64,000 nucleotides of DNA from UBA4459 sp963776205 (GCA_963776205.1 CAVZLR010000004.1:248001-312000); one strand, 5' to 3'; counted from the stretch's first letter, positions 25,319-34,645 are shown. Translations and numbers: made by a program. The notes: generated by a model not told the origin, from the sequence alone.

Positions 25319-25331
25319 GTGTGAATCACAC
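25319..25331. promoter_or_regulatory. 13-bp palindrome GTGTGAATCACAC, operator candidate
   Basis: A perfect inverted repeat, GTGTGA-A-TCACAC, between the divergent kbl and mnmA genes. It sits upstream of the kbl -7 box and about 31 bp upstream of the mnmA -33-like TTG. The half-site TGTGA resembles CRP/FNR sites, but the 1-bp spacing does not. Confidence 0.35.
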
Positions 25332-25361
25332 CGGTATTCATATTTAGAAACACTCTTTTTA

Positions 25362-25390
25362 TTGGAAAATGAATCTTTTAGCGATCTTTG
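25362..25390 (+). promoter_or_regulatory. Candidate promoter of mnmA
   Basis: TTG (25362-25364), 18 bp, then GATCTTTG (25383-25390), which is one base off TAnnTTTG. The spacing fits the Bacteroidota primary sigma factor. The ATG is 15 bp downstream. Confidence 0.4.
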
Positions 25391-25405
25391 TCAAAATTTT
25401 TCAGA

Positions 25406-26464
25406 ATGAAGATAGCTGCATTGGTATCGGGTGGAGTTGACAGTTCGGTAACCATTCCTCTTTTAAAAGAACAGGGATATGATCCTCATATTTTTTACAT
25501 TAAGATAGGGATGGAAGACGAGGACTCTTTTATGGATTGTCCGTCAGAAGAGGATATTGAAATCACTACATGGATCGCTAAAAAATACGGCTGTAGAATG
25601 GATATCATCGACTTACAGCAGGAATACTGGTCGACGGTAGTAAAATATACACTAGAAACAGTAAAACAAGGCCTGACACCCAACCCGGATATTATGTGTA
25701 ACCTGCTGATAAAATTCGGTGCTTTTAACGACCGAATGGGTCACGAATTTGATAAAATTGCTACTGGACACTATGCAACTACCTATGAGAATGAAGAAGG
25801 TGTTTTCCTGTCGACAGCTGCAGATAAAGTAAAAGATCAGACATATTTTCTTGGCCAGATCAATTACGATCAACTCCAAAAGGTCATGTTCCCAATTGGA
25901 CATCTGCAGAAGGAAGAGGTAAGGAAACTGGCCATAGCCATGAAACTGCCGAGCGCACATCGCCCTGACAGCCAAGGAATATGCTTTTTAGGGAAGATAA
26001 ATTATACAGATTTTATAAAAAAATATGTAGGCGAACAGCCCGGAGAAATCATTGAACTGGAATCAGGGAAATTATTGGGCGAACACAAAGGTATCTGGTT
26101 TCATACCATTGGTCAGCGCCGTGGACTTCGTTTGGGAGGAGGACCCTGGTTTGTGGTACAAAAAGATATCCCCAAAAACATTGTCTACGTTTCGAATGGT
26201 TACGATCCGATTGCGCAATATGATGATAAAATTTGGTTGGATAAGCTGCATTTTCTGAATCCGAATCATGATTACAGTAATTTGTCAGCAGTTAAATTCA
26301 AGATCAGGCACCAGCCTGAGTTCAATTCAGGTAAACTGGTCAGGGACGAACAGGGTATCCGTATCATTTCGGATGAGAAAATTTCAGGTATTGCACCCGG
26401 GCAATTCGCTGTTATTTATGATATTACTGAAGAAATCTGTATTGGTAGCGGGATGATTACTTAA
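25406..26464 (+). CDS. mnmA: tRNA 2-thiouridylase MnmA
   Basis: MnmA installs sulfur at the wobble uridine of tRNAs for Lys, Glu and Gln. The start at 25406 gives M-K-I-A-A-L-V-S-G-G-V-D-S-S-V, the PP-loop. Both catalytic cysteines are present: N-P-D-I-M-C-N (catalytic) and Q-G-I-C-F-L-G (persulfide carrier). H-T-I-G-Q-R-R-G-L near residue 235 and the C-terminal beta domain are typical. The 352-residue length is normal. A TTG at 25388 would add six residues and is less likely. Confidence 0.95.
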   Translation: MKIAALVSGGVDSSVTIPLLKEQGYDPHIFYIKIGMEDEDSFMDCPSEEDIEITTWIAKKYGCRMDIIDLQQEYWSTVVKYTLETVKQGLTPNPDIMCNLLIKFGAFNDRMGHEFDKIATGHYATTYENEEGVFLSTAADKVKDQTYFLGQINYDQLQKVMFPIGHLQKEEVRKLAIAMKLPSAHRPDSQGICFLGKINYTDFIKKYVGEQPGEIIELESGKLLGEHKGIWFHTIGQRRGLRLGGGPWFVVQKDIPKNIVYVSNGYDPIAQYDDKIWLDKLHFLNPNHDYSNLSAVKFKIRHQPEFNSGKLVRDEQGIRIISDEKISGIAPGQFAVIYDITEEICIGSGMIT

Positions 26465-26483
26465 AACCTTAAGAGTCCTTTTA

Positions 26484-27449
26484 TTAAAAATAATTCTCTT
26501 CCGACAAATAAATCTTCACATAATCATCAATTCCTTTTTGCAGGGAATAGAAAGGCTTGTCGTATCCTGCAGCAAAAAGTTTGGTCATGTTGGCTTCCGT
26601 AAAATACTGGTACTTATTACGAATATCTTTGGGTGTATCAATAAATTCAATAACTGGTTCTTTTCCCATGGCTTTAAATGTAGCATTTGCCAAATCAAGG
26701 AAGGTTCTGGCTTTTCCTGTACCGAGGTTATACAAACCTGAATCAGGTCTGTTGTTCATCAGGAAATAGATCACATCTGCTATATCTTTCACATATACAA
26801 AATCGCGCAATTGCTCCCCGTTCTTAAAATCGGGATGATGCGAATTGAATAATTTTACCTTTCCTGTTTCTTTCACCTGGTTATACGCATGCATAATCAC
26901 CGAAGCCATCCGTCCTTTATGATATTCGTTTGGACCATATACGTTAAAGAACTTTAAGCCACTCCAGAATGGTGGTTCTTCTTTTTGGGTAAGTACCCAT
27001 TTATCGAAATCATTTTTCGATTCACCATAGGGATTTAAAGGTTTTAGTTTTTCTACAAAATCATGATCATCTTTATAGCCATGTTCTCCCATCCCGTAAG
27101 TAGCAGCTGATGATGCATAGATTAGCGGAATTTTAAATTCAGTGCAACGAAGCCAAACCTGCTTTGAATAATTCAGGTTAAGAATGTCAAATATTTCTTT
27201 ATTGAATTCAGTTGTATCAGTACGCGCACCAATATGCAATACAAATTCAACATTCTTATAATGTTGATCAAACCACTGAAAAAAGTCATCCCTGTTAATC
27301 TTCTGTTCAAATAATTTATTTTCAAGGTTTTTATTTTTATCATCTCTTGAAAAATCATCTACGAGGATTAAATCTTTCCTTCCCTCATTATTCATCTTTT
27401 GAACAAGAACACTTCCGATAAAACCTGCAGCTCCGGTAATTACTATCAT
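26484..27449 (-). CDS. hldD: ADP-L-glycero-D-manno-heptose 6-epimerase
   Basis: HldD (RfaD) makes the heptose precursor of the LPS core. The 321-residue SDR has I-T-G-A-A-G-F-I-G-S, H-I-G-A-R-T-D-T-T, Y-A-S-S-A-A-T-Y-G, the catalytic Y-G-E-S-K (YxxxK) and N-V-Y-G-P-N-E-Y-H-K-G-R-M-A-S-V, a signature of this family. Its presence indicates a heptose-containing lipid A core or an S-layer/capsule sugar. Convergent with mnmA (19-bp gap). Confidence 0.93.
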   Translation of the reverse strand: MIVITGAAGFIGSVLVQKMNNEGRKDLILVDDFSRDDKNKNLENKLFEQKINRDDFFQWFDQHYKNVEFVLHIGARTDTTEFNKEIFDILNLNYSKQVWLRCTEFKIPLIYASSAATYGMGEHGYKDDHDFVEKLKPLNPYGESKNDFDKWVLTQKEEPPFWSGLKFFNVYGPNEYHKGRMASVIMHAYNQVKETGKVKLFNSHHPDFKNGEQLRDFVYVKDIADVIYFLMNNRPDSGLYNLGTGKARTFLDLANATFKAMGKEPVIEFIDTPKDIRNKYQYFTEANMTKLFAAGYDKPFYSLQKGIDDYVKIYLSEENYF

Positions 27450-27565
27450 TCTTTACAGTTTTGCGGCAAAAGTAGAGAATAAATGAACAAAATCTCTTCG
27501 AATCCGTATAAAATACCGGGCTCATTTGATTATAATGAACCAGCTTAGATAAAAGTGATATTTGT

Positions 27566-27573
27566 TACATTTG
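27566..27573 (+). promoter_or_regulatory. Candidate -7 box for the T9SS protease gene
   Basis: TACATTTG matches TAnnTTTG exactly, 56 bp upstream of the TTG start. No matching -33 box at the expected distance. Confidence 0.35.
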
Positions 27574-27629
27574 TGTACCGAAGAATTTGTAACAGGCATT
27601 TACTGATCAAATAAATTAGGGTAAAACAA

Positions 27630-29510
27630 TTGAAAAACAACAAGATAACATACTATCTTTTTTTATTTTTATGGATAATTCCCGTTCTTTTATTGAGCCA
27701 GGAAGATAAAGTGTTGGTTCCTGTTTCATTAACAGAGAAATCGCTTATGCCAGTATTTCCAATTACTTTGGTTCTGCCAGTATTGCCTGATAGCCCAAAA
27801 GAAAATGGAGATGTGTTGCCACTTGTTGCTGGTCGTACAATTATTATTGATGAAGAATTGCAAGATCAGGGAATATGGGATAGAACAGGAAATGGTATTT
27901 ATATCTACAGAATCAGTTTTCACGTTGCTGATGCTGCTGGAATGAATGCCTATTTCCACAATTTGAAACTGGATGCCAATGATCAGCTTTTTATTTATAA
28001 TGGTGAATACTCGCAAGTACTAGGCCCTTTTTCAAAAAGTGATAATTCAATTCAATTCGCTGTAGGTTTTTTAAAAGGTTCACATTTAAACATAGAATTA
28101 AATTCGGAATTAAAATATCATCAATTACCTTTTGTTATTGGTGAAATAGGGGTAAGCAGTACTTTCCAAAGTTTAGGAGACCGTGATTATGGCGATTCAG
28201 GAAGTTGTGAGGTGCCTGTTAATTGTACGGAAGGGCAGGACTGGCAGTTTGAAAAAGATGGTGTGGCAAGGGTGCTTGTAAAAGAAGGAACTAAGCTTTT
28301 CTGGTGTACTGGCTCATTACTGAATAATACTAAAAATGATGGGACTCCCTATTTTTTAACTGCGAACCATTGTGGGAAAAATGCTACAACATATGACTAT
28401 GGAGGCTGGATATTTTATTTCAACTATGAGGTAGAAGGATGTGAGACACCTATTTTTGAGCCTGATTTTGGTAACAATCTGATAGGCGCACAATTGCTCG
28501 CACACAGCAAACTAGATGTCGATATGGCATCTGATTTTAAATTGCTCCTTCTTAACGAAGAAATTCCTGATGATTTTAGGGTTTACTATAACGGCTGGGA
28601 TCATTCGGGCTCAATTTCTACCTCAGGAGTTACTATTCATCATCCGCAAGGCGATGTAAAGATGATTTCAACTTATGATGAACCTCTTGTTTCTGTCGAT
28701 TATTATAATCCCACTCCCAATGATGAGGGTCGTTTCTGGATGGTAACGTGGTCAGGAACCGAAAACGGTCATGGCGTTACAGAGGGTGGTTCATCAGGCT
28801 GCCCCATATTTAGCTCAGATGGCTATTTGTTGGGCGCTCTTACAGGCGGTGATGCTTCCTGTTCCCGGCCGAACGAACCAGATTATTATGGAAAATTTAG
28901 TTATGCATGGGATGCAGAAGGCGATGACTCAACAAGTCAATTAAAGTATTGGCTTGACCCTGAAAATACAGGGGTGATCTCACTTAAAGGAACCAATCTT
29001 GATTCGACAAACGTTAATGCCAATTTCTCTTCTGATGTGACCGAAGTCAGTATTGGTGAAAAGGTTCAGTTTTATAATTATTCAAGCGGTAATATAGTTG
29101 GTTATAAATGGCAATTTGAAGGTGGGGATCCCAGCTATTCTGAAAGTGAAACTCCTCCTAACATCCAATACAAATCATTTGGATCATATCGTGTTAAGCT
29201 AGTAGTTAGCTCAACTTTTGGGGCTGACAGTATAATTAGGGAAGATTATATAAGGGTTCTGCCTACATTATCTCCTAATCCTTCGCATACCGGTATCTAT
29301 AAACTATCATTTGGAAAAGAAACACCCGAAAATATTATTGTAGACGTGTATGATCTGACCGGTAGAAAGATTAGTCCGGTATTTTTAAAATACAAAAGTG
29401 ATGGTTTGTATATTAATTTGAGCACTCATGCCAAAGGGATGTACATCATTTTGATAAAAACTGGTGACCGCGCACAGATTATTAAAGCTACATATTTGAA
29501 TAATAAATAA
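27630..29510 (+). CDS. Secreted trypsin-fold serine protease with PKD and T9SS sorting domains
   Basis: The 626-residue protein has a signal peptide (to about residue 24) after a TTG start; no ATG is available nearby. An N-terminal prodomain is followed by a lysyl-endopeptidase-like S1 domain: F-L-T-A-N-H-C (His247), D-M-A-S-D-F-K-L-L (Asp302) and E-G-G-S-S-G-C-P (Ser389). A PKD-like domain follows (F-S-S-D-V-T-E-V-S-I-G-E-K-V-Q-F; F-G-S-Y-R-V-K-L-V-V), and the C-terminus is a T9SS type A signal (L-S-P-N-P-S-H-T-G, G-M-Y-I-I-L-I-K-T-G). It is thus predicted to be exported by T9SS as an extracellular protease. Lysine specificity is not shown by the sequence alone. Confidence 0.9.
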   Translation: MKNNKITYYLFLFLWIIPVLLLSQEDKVLVPVSLTEKSLMPVFPITLVLPVLPDSPKENGDVLPLVAGRTIIIDEELQDQGIWDRTGNGIYIYRISFHVADAAGMNAYFHNLKLDANDQLFIYNGEYSQVLGPFSKSDNSIQFAVGFLKGSHLNIELNSELKYHQLPFVIGEIGVSSTFQSLGDRDYGDSGSCEVPVNCTEGQDWQFEKDGVARVLVKEGTKLFWCTGSLLNNTKNDGTPYFLTANHCGKNATTYDYGGWIFYFNYEVEGCETPIFEPDFGNNLIGAQLLAHSKLDVDMASDFKLLLLNEEIPDDFRVYYNGWDHSGSISTSGVTIHHPQGDVKMISTYDEPLVSVDYYNPTPNDEGRFWMVTWSGTENGHGVTEGGSSGCPIFSSDGYLLGALTGGDASCSRPNEPDYYGKFSYAWDAEGDDSTSQLKYWLDPENTGVISLKGTNLDSTNVNANFSSDVTEVSIGEKVQFYNYSSGNIVGYKWQFEGGDPSYSESETPPNIQYKSFGSYRVKLVVSSTFGADSIIREDYIRVLPTLSPNPSHTGIYKLSFGKETPENIIVDVYDLTGRKISPVFLKYKSDGLYINLSTHAKGMYIILIKTGDRAQIIKATYLNNK

Positions 29511-30564
29511 CTATTCGTCCTCATCCAGGTGCTTATGCACTGTATAATGTTCCCATTTAGAAAGTACTTCTGTAATATCTTTTGGCAATTCAGATGTAAA
29601 TGATAGTTTTTTACCCGTTTTGGGATGAACAAAACCTATGGATCTGGCATGTAGCGCCTGCCTGGGAATAATTTTAAAACAATTTTGAACAAACTGTTTG
29701 TACTTCGTGAAAGTAGTGCCCTTTAATATTTGATGTCCACCATATTTTTGATCATTAAACAATGGATGCCCGATATATTTTAAGTGCGCCCTTATCTGGT
29801 GAGTTCGACCGGTTTCCAGCACACATTCAAGCAAACTGACATAACCAAATTTTCTTAGAATCCTATAATGGGTAATGGCCTCTTTTCCTTTCTCATTTTC
29901 TGGAAATACAGTCATTTGTGTCCTGTCGTGCGGATTACGGGCAATGCTTCCTTCAATTGTGCCTTCCTCTTCTTTGGGTTCTCCCCAAACCAGGGCTTCA
30001 TAAGCCCGGTCAATCGTATGATCAAAAAATTGTTTGGCCAGTTTGGTCTGAGCTGTCTTCATTTTTTGCGATCAATAACAAACCAGATGTGTCTTTGTCA
30101 ATGCGGTGCACCAAATAACCAAAACCATTTTCAATATTGGTTTGACCTGACTGCTTGAAATGATTTGCCAATCCATGTAACAAGGTGCCTGTATAATTTC
30201 CATGGCCTGGGTGAACCACTAAACCTGCCTGTTTATTGACAATGATAACGTCATCATCTTCATAGTGAATTTGGAGTGGAATATCTTCTGGAGTTATTTC
30301 AACATCTCTGGGGGGATATGACAAAACAACAGAAATAACATCACCTGGCCGAACTTTATAATTTGATTTTACGGCTTCTTCATTTACCAGGATATTACCT
30401 GCTTTAGCTGCAGACTGTATTTTGTTTCGAGATGCATTTTGGATACGGTTAAACAGAAATTTGTCAATTCTGGTTAATGCCTGACCGGGATCAACCTCAA
30501 TCCTGAAATGCTCATAAAGTTCCGAATTATCTTCTCTTAAATCACCTATGTCTTCCGTTGTCAT
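29511..30564 (-). pseudogene. rluD: RluD-type 23S rRNA pseudouridine synthase, frameshifted
   Basis: Two overlapping frames together make one complete RluD-like protein of about 350 residues. The first (30564 to about 30072) has an S4 domain (T-R-I-D-K-F-L-F-N-R-I) and the catalytic H-R-I-D-K-D-T-S-G-L-L-L-I-A-K (Asp in H-R-I-D). The second continues with A-Q-T-K-L-A-K-Q-F-F and G-R-T-H-Q-I-R-A-H-L-K-Y-I-G-H-P. The switch needs the loss of one base at the A6 run in GCAAAAAATG near 30062-30067 (reverse strand). With five A residues the frame is whole: A-K-M-K-T-A-Q-T-K. It could be a true mutation, a sequencing error, or polymerase slippage. The start overlaps the stop of the T9SS protein gene by 4 bp (ATGA). 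Confidence 0.85.
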
Positions 30565-32696
30565 CTATTTATCAGAAGTTTTTCGTTATAAATTTTCCCG
30601 TTACTTGTAACTCTCACAATATACATTCCGGAAGCTAAATGGCTGATATCAATTTCTTGAGCTAAGCCGGTTTGTTGCTTTACAAGGTTACCATACATAT
30701 TGAAAATTGATAACTGCGCCCTGTTATCTGACCTGATTGCTTCATTATCAATTTTAAAATAGGAATTGGATGGATTCGGATAAAGCCCAATACGATCTTG
30801 AATTCGTATTGTATATTCTTCAGTGCCGACTACCATATTTGGCCCGAACATAGGGCGGATTAGCAATGAACCGGCAAAATTACTATTATACCAGGTTTGC
30901 TCAATTTTATAGAAAATCTTATCATTATTTGTGTTATTGGCATCGAAGCCAATATTCAGGCTGCTACTTTCAAATTGTTGCCAACCCACATAAAAAGTTC
31001 CAGACAATATAATTGGTTCTTCTAACATATAGGGGTAAAACTCATACAATTTATTTTCCCACATCGCCTGTTGATCCTGAATCTGAGCTATAATTTCACC
31101 TGGTTTCCCATTATTGTCCTGCCAGATATTAATATTGAAATATTGGTTGTTTGAAAAATTCAGTGTCTGGTTAAAATACATTTGTATGCCATATAAGGTA
31201 TCGGGCATGCTCAGCGTAAATTTGTAAGCCAGTTGGGCTCCGGCGGGTTCCAGTCCATATCCAAACTCAGGTGTTCCGTCATCATAAGCATAGTAATTAT
31301 AAAATCCCTGCGTGTAAGAAGCAGAATCAACTATAATATTTGATTCAGACGAATCACTTATATAATGTTTTATAATGTACGAAGTTGTGTCCCTGCTATA
31401 ATCAAAGTTAAAAGCAGATAATACTGGTGGGCAGGCATGAGCTGAGCCGCAGGGTGTATTACAGTTTTGAAATCCGAATTCATAAAAAGGTGGCAGGTTA
31501 CAGCTCCCTCCGTTATATGTATAACCGAAATTACCATTGACCTGTTGGACCGTATATTTATATTTGGTGTTGCGTTCTACCTTATCGAGGTTACTAATGT
31601 ACATTTCCAGTTCCGGCCGCATTGTGTTTAATGGTGCATCTGCCCTGTATTGCCGGTAAGGCATCACCTGGTATGTTTTTAGAAATGATGGTGCCCTATG
31701 GGAAAATGTTAAAACCCGGTAAGTTGTATCAGCTATTGTTCTGTTATAATTCATATACACGTAATCAATATTCCACTGATCAACATTACTTTTGAATGAG
31801 GGATTTATATCATTGGCAATACTGGCATAATTTCTGAACCGGAATGAGAAATCTTTATAGAAATATATACTGTCTTTAACCGGGATCATAATTTGCACCC
31901 AATCTGTTCCATAAAGCTCCTGGAACTCAGTCAAACGCATGCCTTCTGATTTCCATTGTGATTTCCATCCAACTTCAGGAACAAAAACGGAATCACACGG
32001 CAACATCAGCCAGTTACCCCAGGTTAAAGTCTGAAAATTGATCATAAAGATGGTAGTATCGCAGCCTGGGGGTGCATATAAGGTGTCGAATGGTTTCAAT
32101 GTATCTTGTTCATTTTCAAGATAGAAATTTGCAGATATTAGAATAGAATCGATATGAGAGAATATAGTATCTCCTGTTAAATAGGAAAACTCAAGTAATA
32201 ACGAATCCCCTGGTTCTGGCTCGTCTCCAAAACCCTGAGGCTGGTAATAAAAGCTTAGATATAGAGAATCAGCCGGATGTAATGCTTTTGTTATTGGATT
32301 AAAAACGGAATCAAGGCGAATCGTATTTGAGGTTAGATAATCTGCAACAAACGGAATGATAAGCGCATCTTCGTACACAGCTCCAGTACTGTCTATAGCG
32401 TCAAAAGTTGCGGCACCAACATTAGGCGCAAAATAAGGAAAATCTTTATTGACGAATACATTCCGATCTTTCCAATGTTCCGGATCAGGATATCCGTTAA
32501 TATTTTTAAAATCATCAAAAAAAGGTAATTGTAATACTATTTTCTCTTGGGTAGCCCTTTCAAAATTCTCTGGTGCAACAATAGCTTTCTTCTTAAGAAC
32601 TTCATTGTATTCCAGGCCAGTTAGTATTTCCTGTGCAGGTAATGTAATAACAATTAAAATACATATGATGGTGAAAGACTGTTTAAAAATCTTCAT
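30561..32696 (-). CDS. T9SS type A sorted surface/secreted protein
   Basis: The 711-residue protein has a signal peptide ending L-P-A-Q. The first ~200 residues include L-P-F-F-D-D-F, a motif found at the start of the 'gliding/T9SS' large secreted proteins, then D-S-L-Y-L-S-F-Y-Y-Q-P-Q-G-F-G-D. The C-terminus is a T9SS type A domain (R-I-G-L-Y-P-N-P-S-N, S-G-M-Y-I-V-R-V). No enzymatic motif is seen. It overlaps rluD downstream (4 bp) and the PASTA gene upstream (14 bp), so the three are translationally coupled. A conserved association with PASTA and ddl is known in Bacteroidota. Confidence 0.82.
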   Translation of the reverse strand: MKIFKQSFTIICILIVITLPAQEILTGLEYNEVLKKKAIVAPENFERATQEKIVLQLPFFDDFKNINGYPDPEHWKDRNVFVNKDFPYFAPNVGAATFDAIDSTGAVYEDALIIPFVADYLTSNTIRLDSVFNPITKALHPADSLYLSFYYQPQGFGDEPEPGDSLLLEFSYLTGDTIFSHIDSILISANFYLENEQDTLKPFDTLYAPPGCDTTIFMINFQTLTWGNWLMLPCDSVFVPEVGWKSQWKSEGMRLTEFQELYGTDWVQIMIPVKDSIYFYKDFSFRFRNYASIANDINPSFKSNVDQWNIDYVYMNYNRTIADTTYRVLTFSHRAPSFLKTYQVMPYRQYRADAPLNTMRPELEMYISNLDKVERNTKYKYTVQQVNGNFGYTYNGGSCNLPPFYEFGFQNCNTPCGSAHACPPVLSAFNFDYSRDTTSYIIKHYISDSSESNIIVDSASYTQGFYNYYAYDDGTPEFGYGLEPAGAQLAYKFTLSMPDTLYGIQMYFNQTLNFSNNQYFNINIWQDNNGKPGEIIAQIQDQQAMWENKLYEFYPYMLEEPIILSGTFYVGWQQFESSSLNIGFDANNTNNDKIFYKIEQTWYNSNFAGSLLIRPMFGPNMVVGTEEYTIRIQDRIGLYPNPSNSYFKIDNEAIRSDNRAQLSIFNMYGNLVKQQTGLAQEIDISHLASGMYIVRVTSNGKIYNEKLLINR

Positions 32697-33543
32697 TATA
32701 ATCGAGATTGGTATTTAGCTGTAATTTATCATTGCCGGAAGAATCGGGCAAAAACTCTTTTATATAGGACTCAAAATCAAAGTTCTTTTCAGATCGGTAC
32801 CAAATGTCAACATTTTGTCCCAGGTAGAGGATATTAGTTGTTAACGGATGTGGATCTGTTTTATATACCCTGGCATCTGCGGTATCTCCCACGTCTATAT
32901 AGATCTCATTTCCAAGGTTTAAATAAGCAAAATGCAGTTCATTCCGTACCTTGCCTTTTTTCTGACCAATAAGCATCGGTAACGCAACGCTGGAATTCAT
33001 GTCACCCTTTCCCACAACCAGGTCAATAAAAACTCCTTTACGTAATTCAGTTCCGGGTTCAACGGGTTCAGCATTTAATAGTTGATCAACCACGGCATTC
33101 CGCGCAAAGTAATCAACATAAATGAGGTTGCCAACTAAAAGTTCATGGGCTTCAAGGGTAACTAGTGCCTGGCGCAGCGATAAATTTTTTAAATTGGGCA
33201 TCGCCACTTTCTCAGGCATTTCAGCCACAATAGTTAGGTAAACATGACGTCCTTTTTTTACTTTTGAACCAGCGAGCGGGTTTTGAATGATGATGCTACC
33301 CTTGTCCATGTTTTTATCATAAACGGAATCAATTACTTTGAAAACAAAAAAATCATCAAAATTATTTTCAGTTAGATAGTCTAATGAGTGTCCATGCAAA
33401 TCGGGTACTACATAAACTTTACCATGTCGTGTAAATGCATCCAGTGATAGTAGTACTAACCAAAGCAAAGCAAACGACAACACAATAGCTATGAGCAGAT
33501 GTATGTAAAATTTCTTACGACCAAGAAAATAAAAAAAGCCCAT
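32683..33543 (-). CDS. PASTA-domain membrane protein
   Basis: The 286-residue protein has a short cytoplasmic start, one transmembrane helix (about residues 12-34) and about three PASTA domains: V-P-D-L-H-G-H-S-L-D-Y-L, M-P-N-L-K-N-L-S-L-R-Q-A and L-P-M-L-I-G-Q-K-K-G-K-V, each followed by a G-S-K-V-K-K-G or P-G-T-E-L-R-K-G beta hairpin. PASTA repeats bind peptidoglycan or muropeptides. No kinase domain is attached. It is divergent from ddl, which makes the D-Ala-D-Ala dipeptide of that same wall, and upstream of the T9SS protein and rluD. Confidence 0.9.
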   Translation of the reverse strand: MGFFYFLGRKKFYIHLLIAIVLSFALLWLVLLSLDAFTRHGKVYVVPDLHGHSLDYLTENNFDDFFVFKVIDSVYDKNMDKGSIIIQNPLAGSKVKKGRHVYLTIVAEMPEKVAMPNLKNLSLRQALVTLEAHELLVGNLIYVDYFARNAVVDQLLNAEPVEPGTELRKGVFIDLVVGKGDMNSSVALPMLIGQKKGKVRNELHFAYLNLGNEIYIDVGDTADARVYKTDPHPLTTNILYLGQNVDIWYRSEKNFDFESYIKEFLPDSSGNDKLQLNTNLDYNEDF

Positions 33544-33570
33544 TAAATGTTAATTTATCGTGTTAAAGCC

Positions 33571-33600
33571 TTGTGCCGATGACTTATTCACATAACTTTG
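33571..33600 (+). promoter_or_regulatory. Promoter of ddl (both boxes)
   Basis: TTG (33571-33573), a 19-bp spacer, then TAACTTTG (33593-33600). Both boxes and the spacing fit the primary sigma factor of Bacteroidota. The ATG is 63 bp downstream. This is one of the two best promoters in the window. Confidence 0.65.
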
Positions 33601-33631
33601 TTTGATGGAATATATTGTTCCAGTTAAGAGG

Positions 33632-33639
33632 CAAAGTTA
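33632..33639 (-). promoter_or_regulatory. Candidate -7 box for the PASTA-T9SS-rluD genes
   Basis: The reverse strand reads TAACTTTG, identical to the ddl -7 box on the other strand, 89 bp upstream of the PASTA ATG. No clear -33 box. Confidence 0.4.
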
Positions 33640-33663
33640 AAAATTATTAAGCATTTATTGTAG

Positions 33664-34638
33664 ATGAAAAAAATAGCCATTATTTGTGGTGGAGACTCCG
33701 GTGAATATGAGATATCCATGAAAAGTGCCAAAGTCGTTAAGAAACATCTTGACAGAAATAAATATGATGGATATTTAATAGAAATAAGGGGAACCGATTG
33801 GCATTATAAGGATGAGAGAGGCGATATACATATTTTAAACAGAAATGATTTTAGTTTACCGCTTGGAAGCAAAACTATACGATTTGATGGTGTTTTTAAT
33901 GCCATACACGGAACTCCTGGGGAAGATGGAAAGATACAAGGTTATTTAGATTTGTTACACATTCCATATACATCCTGTAATCATGATACCTCTGCATTAA
34001 CATTCAACAAACATTTATGTAATAAATTTATCAGTTCATATGGTATAAAAGTGGCAAATTCCTTAACTTTTTTTGCAAATGAAACAGTTAGTGAAGATGC
34101 AATTATTCAGGTGCTTGGCTTACCTGTTTTTGTAAAACCATCCAGAAGCGGATCGAGTGTGGGTATATCAAAAGTGCATCAAGAGAGTGAATTGAGAAAT
34201 GCATTACAGAAAGCCTTTGCCGAAGATAGCCAGGTTTTAATTGAATCATTCATAAAAGGCAGGGAGCTAACTTGTGGTGTGATTAATAAAGGCAATGAAT
34301 TGATCGTATTCCCCATTACTGAAATTATTAGTAAAAAGGAGTTTTTTGACTATGAAGCCAAGTACACCAAAAGCCTGGCAGAGGAGATCACACCAGCTGA
34401 GATAGACCTTGATATTGAACAAGACATTAAAGCCCTTTCGGCATTTTTATTCAGGCAGTTGGACTGCAAGGGATTTGTAAGATTTGATTATATCTTGGCT
34501 AAAGATGGATTGTACTTTCTTGAAGTGAATACGATTCCCGGAATGACAGAAGAAAGCATTCTACCCCAGATGGCTGCTGAATATGGAATGAACCTAACTG
34601 AGTTATTCGGGATAGCTTTAGATAATCTTTTTGATTAA
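33664..34638 (+). CDS. ddl: D-alanine--D-alanine ligase
   Basis: Ddl makes D-Ala-D-Ala for peptidoglycan. The 324-residue ATP-grasp enzyme has A-I-I-C-G-G-D-S-G-E-Y-E-I-S (Glu of the first D-Ala site), F-N-A-I-H-G-T-P-G-E-D-G-K-I-Q-G, Y-T-S-C-N, V-K-P-S-R-S-G-S-S-V-G-I and the terminal L-E-V-N-T-I-P-G-M-T, all typical. The residue after S-C-N-x (S-A-L-T-F-N-K) is the expected Lys region. Divergent to PASTA as in many Bacteroidota genomes. Confidence 0.95.
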   Translation: MKKIAIICGGDSGEYEISMKSAKVVKKHLDRNKYDGYLIEIRGTDWHYKDERGDIHILNRNDFSLPLGSKTIRFDGVFNAIHGTPGEDGKIQGYLDLLHIPYTSCNHDTSALTFNKHLCNKFISSYGIKVANSLTFFANETVSEDAIIQVLGLPVFVKPSRSGSSVGISKVHQESELRNALQKAFAEDSQVLIESFIKGRELTCGVINKGNELIVFPITEIISKKEFFDYEAKYTKSLAEEITPAEIDLDIEQDIKALSAFLFRQLDCKGFVRFDYILAKDGLYFLEVNTIPGMTEESILPQMAAEYGMNLTELFGIALDNLFD

Positions 34639-34645
34639 AAGTATC

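Noticed and set aside
29511..30564. Programmed frameshifting in rluD
   Set aside because: The A6 run is short and needs loss of one base; no stimulatory stem or slippery heptamer in the proper phase is visible. Mutation or sequencing error is simpler.
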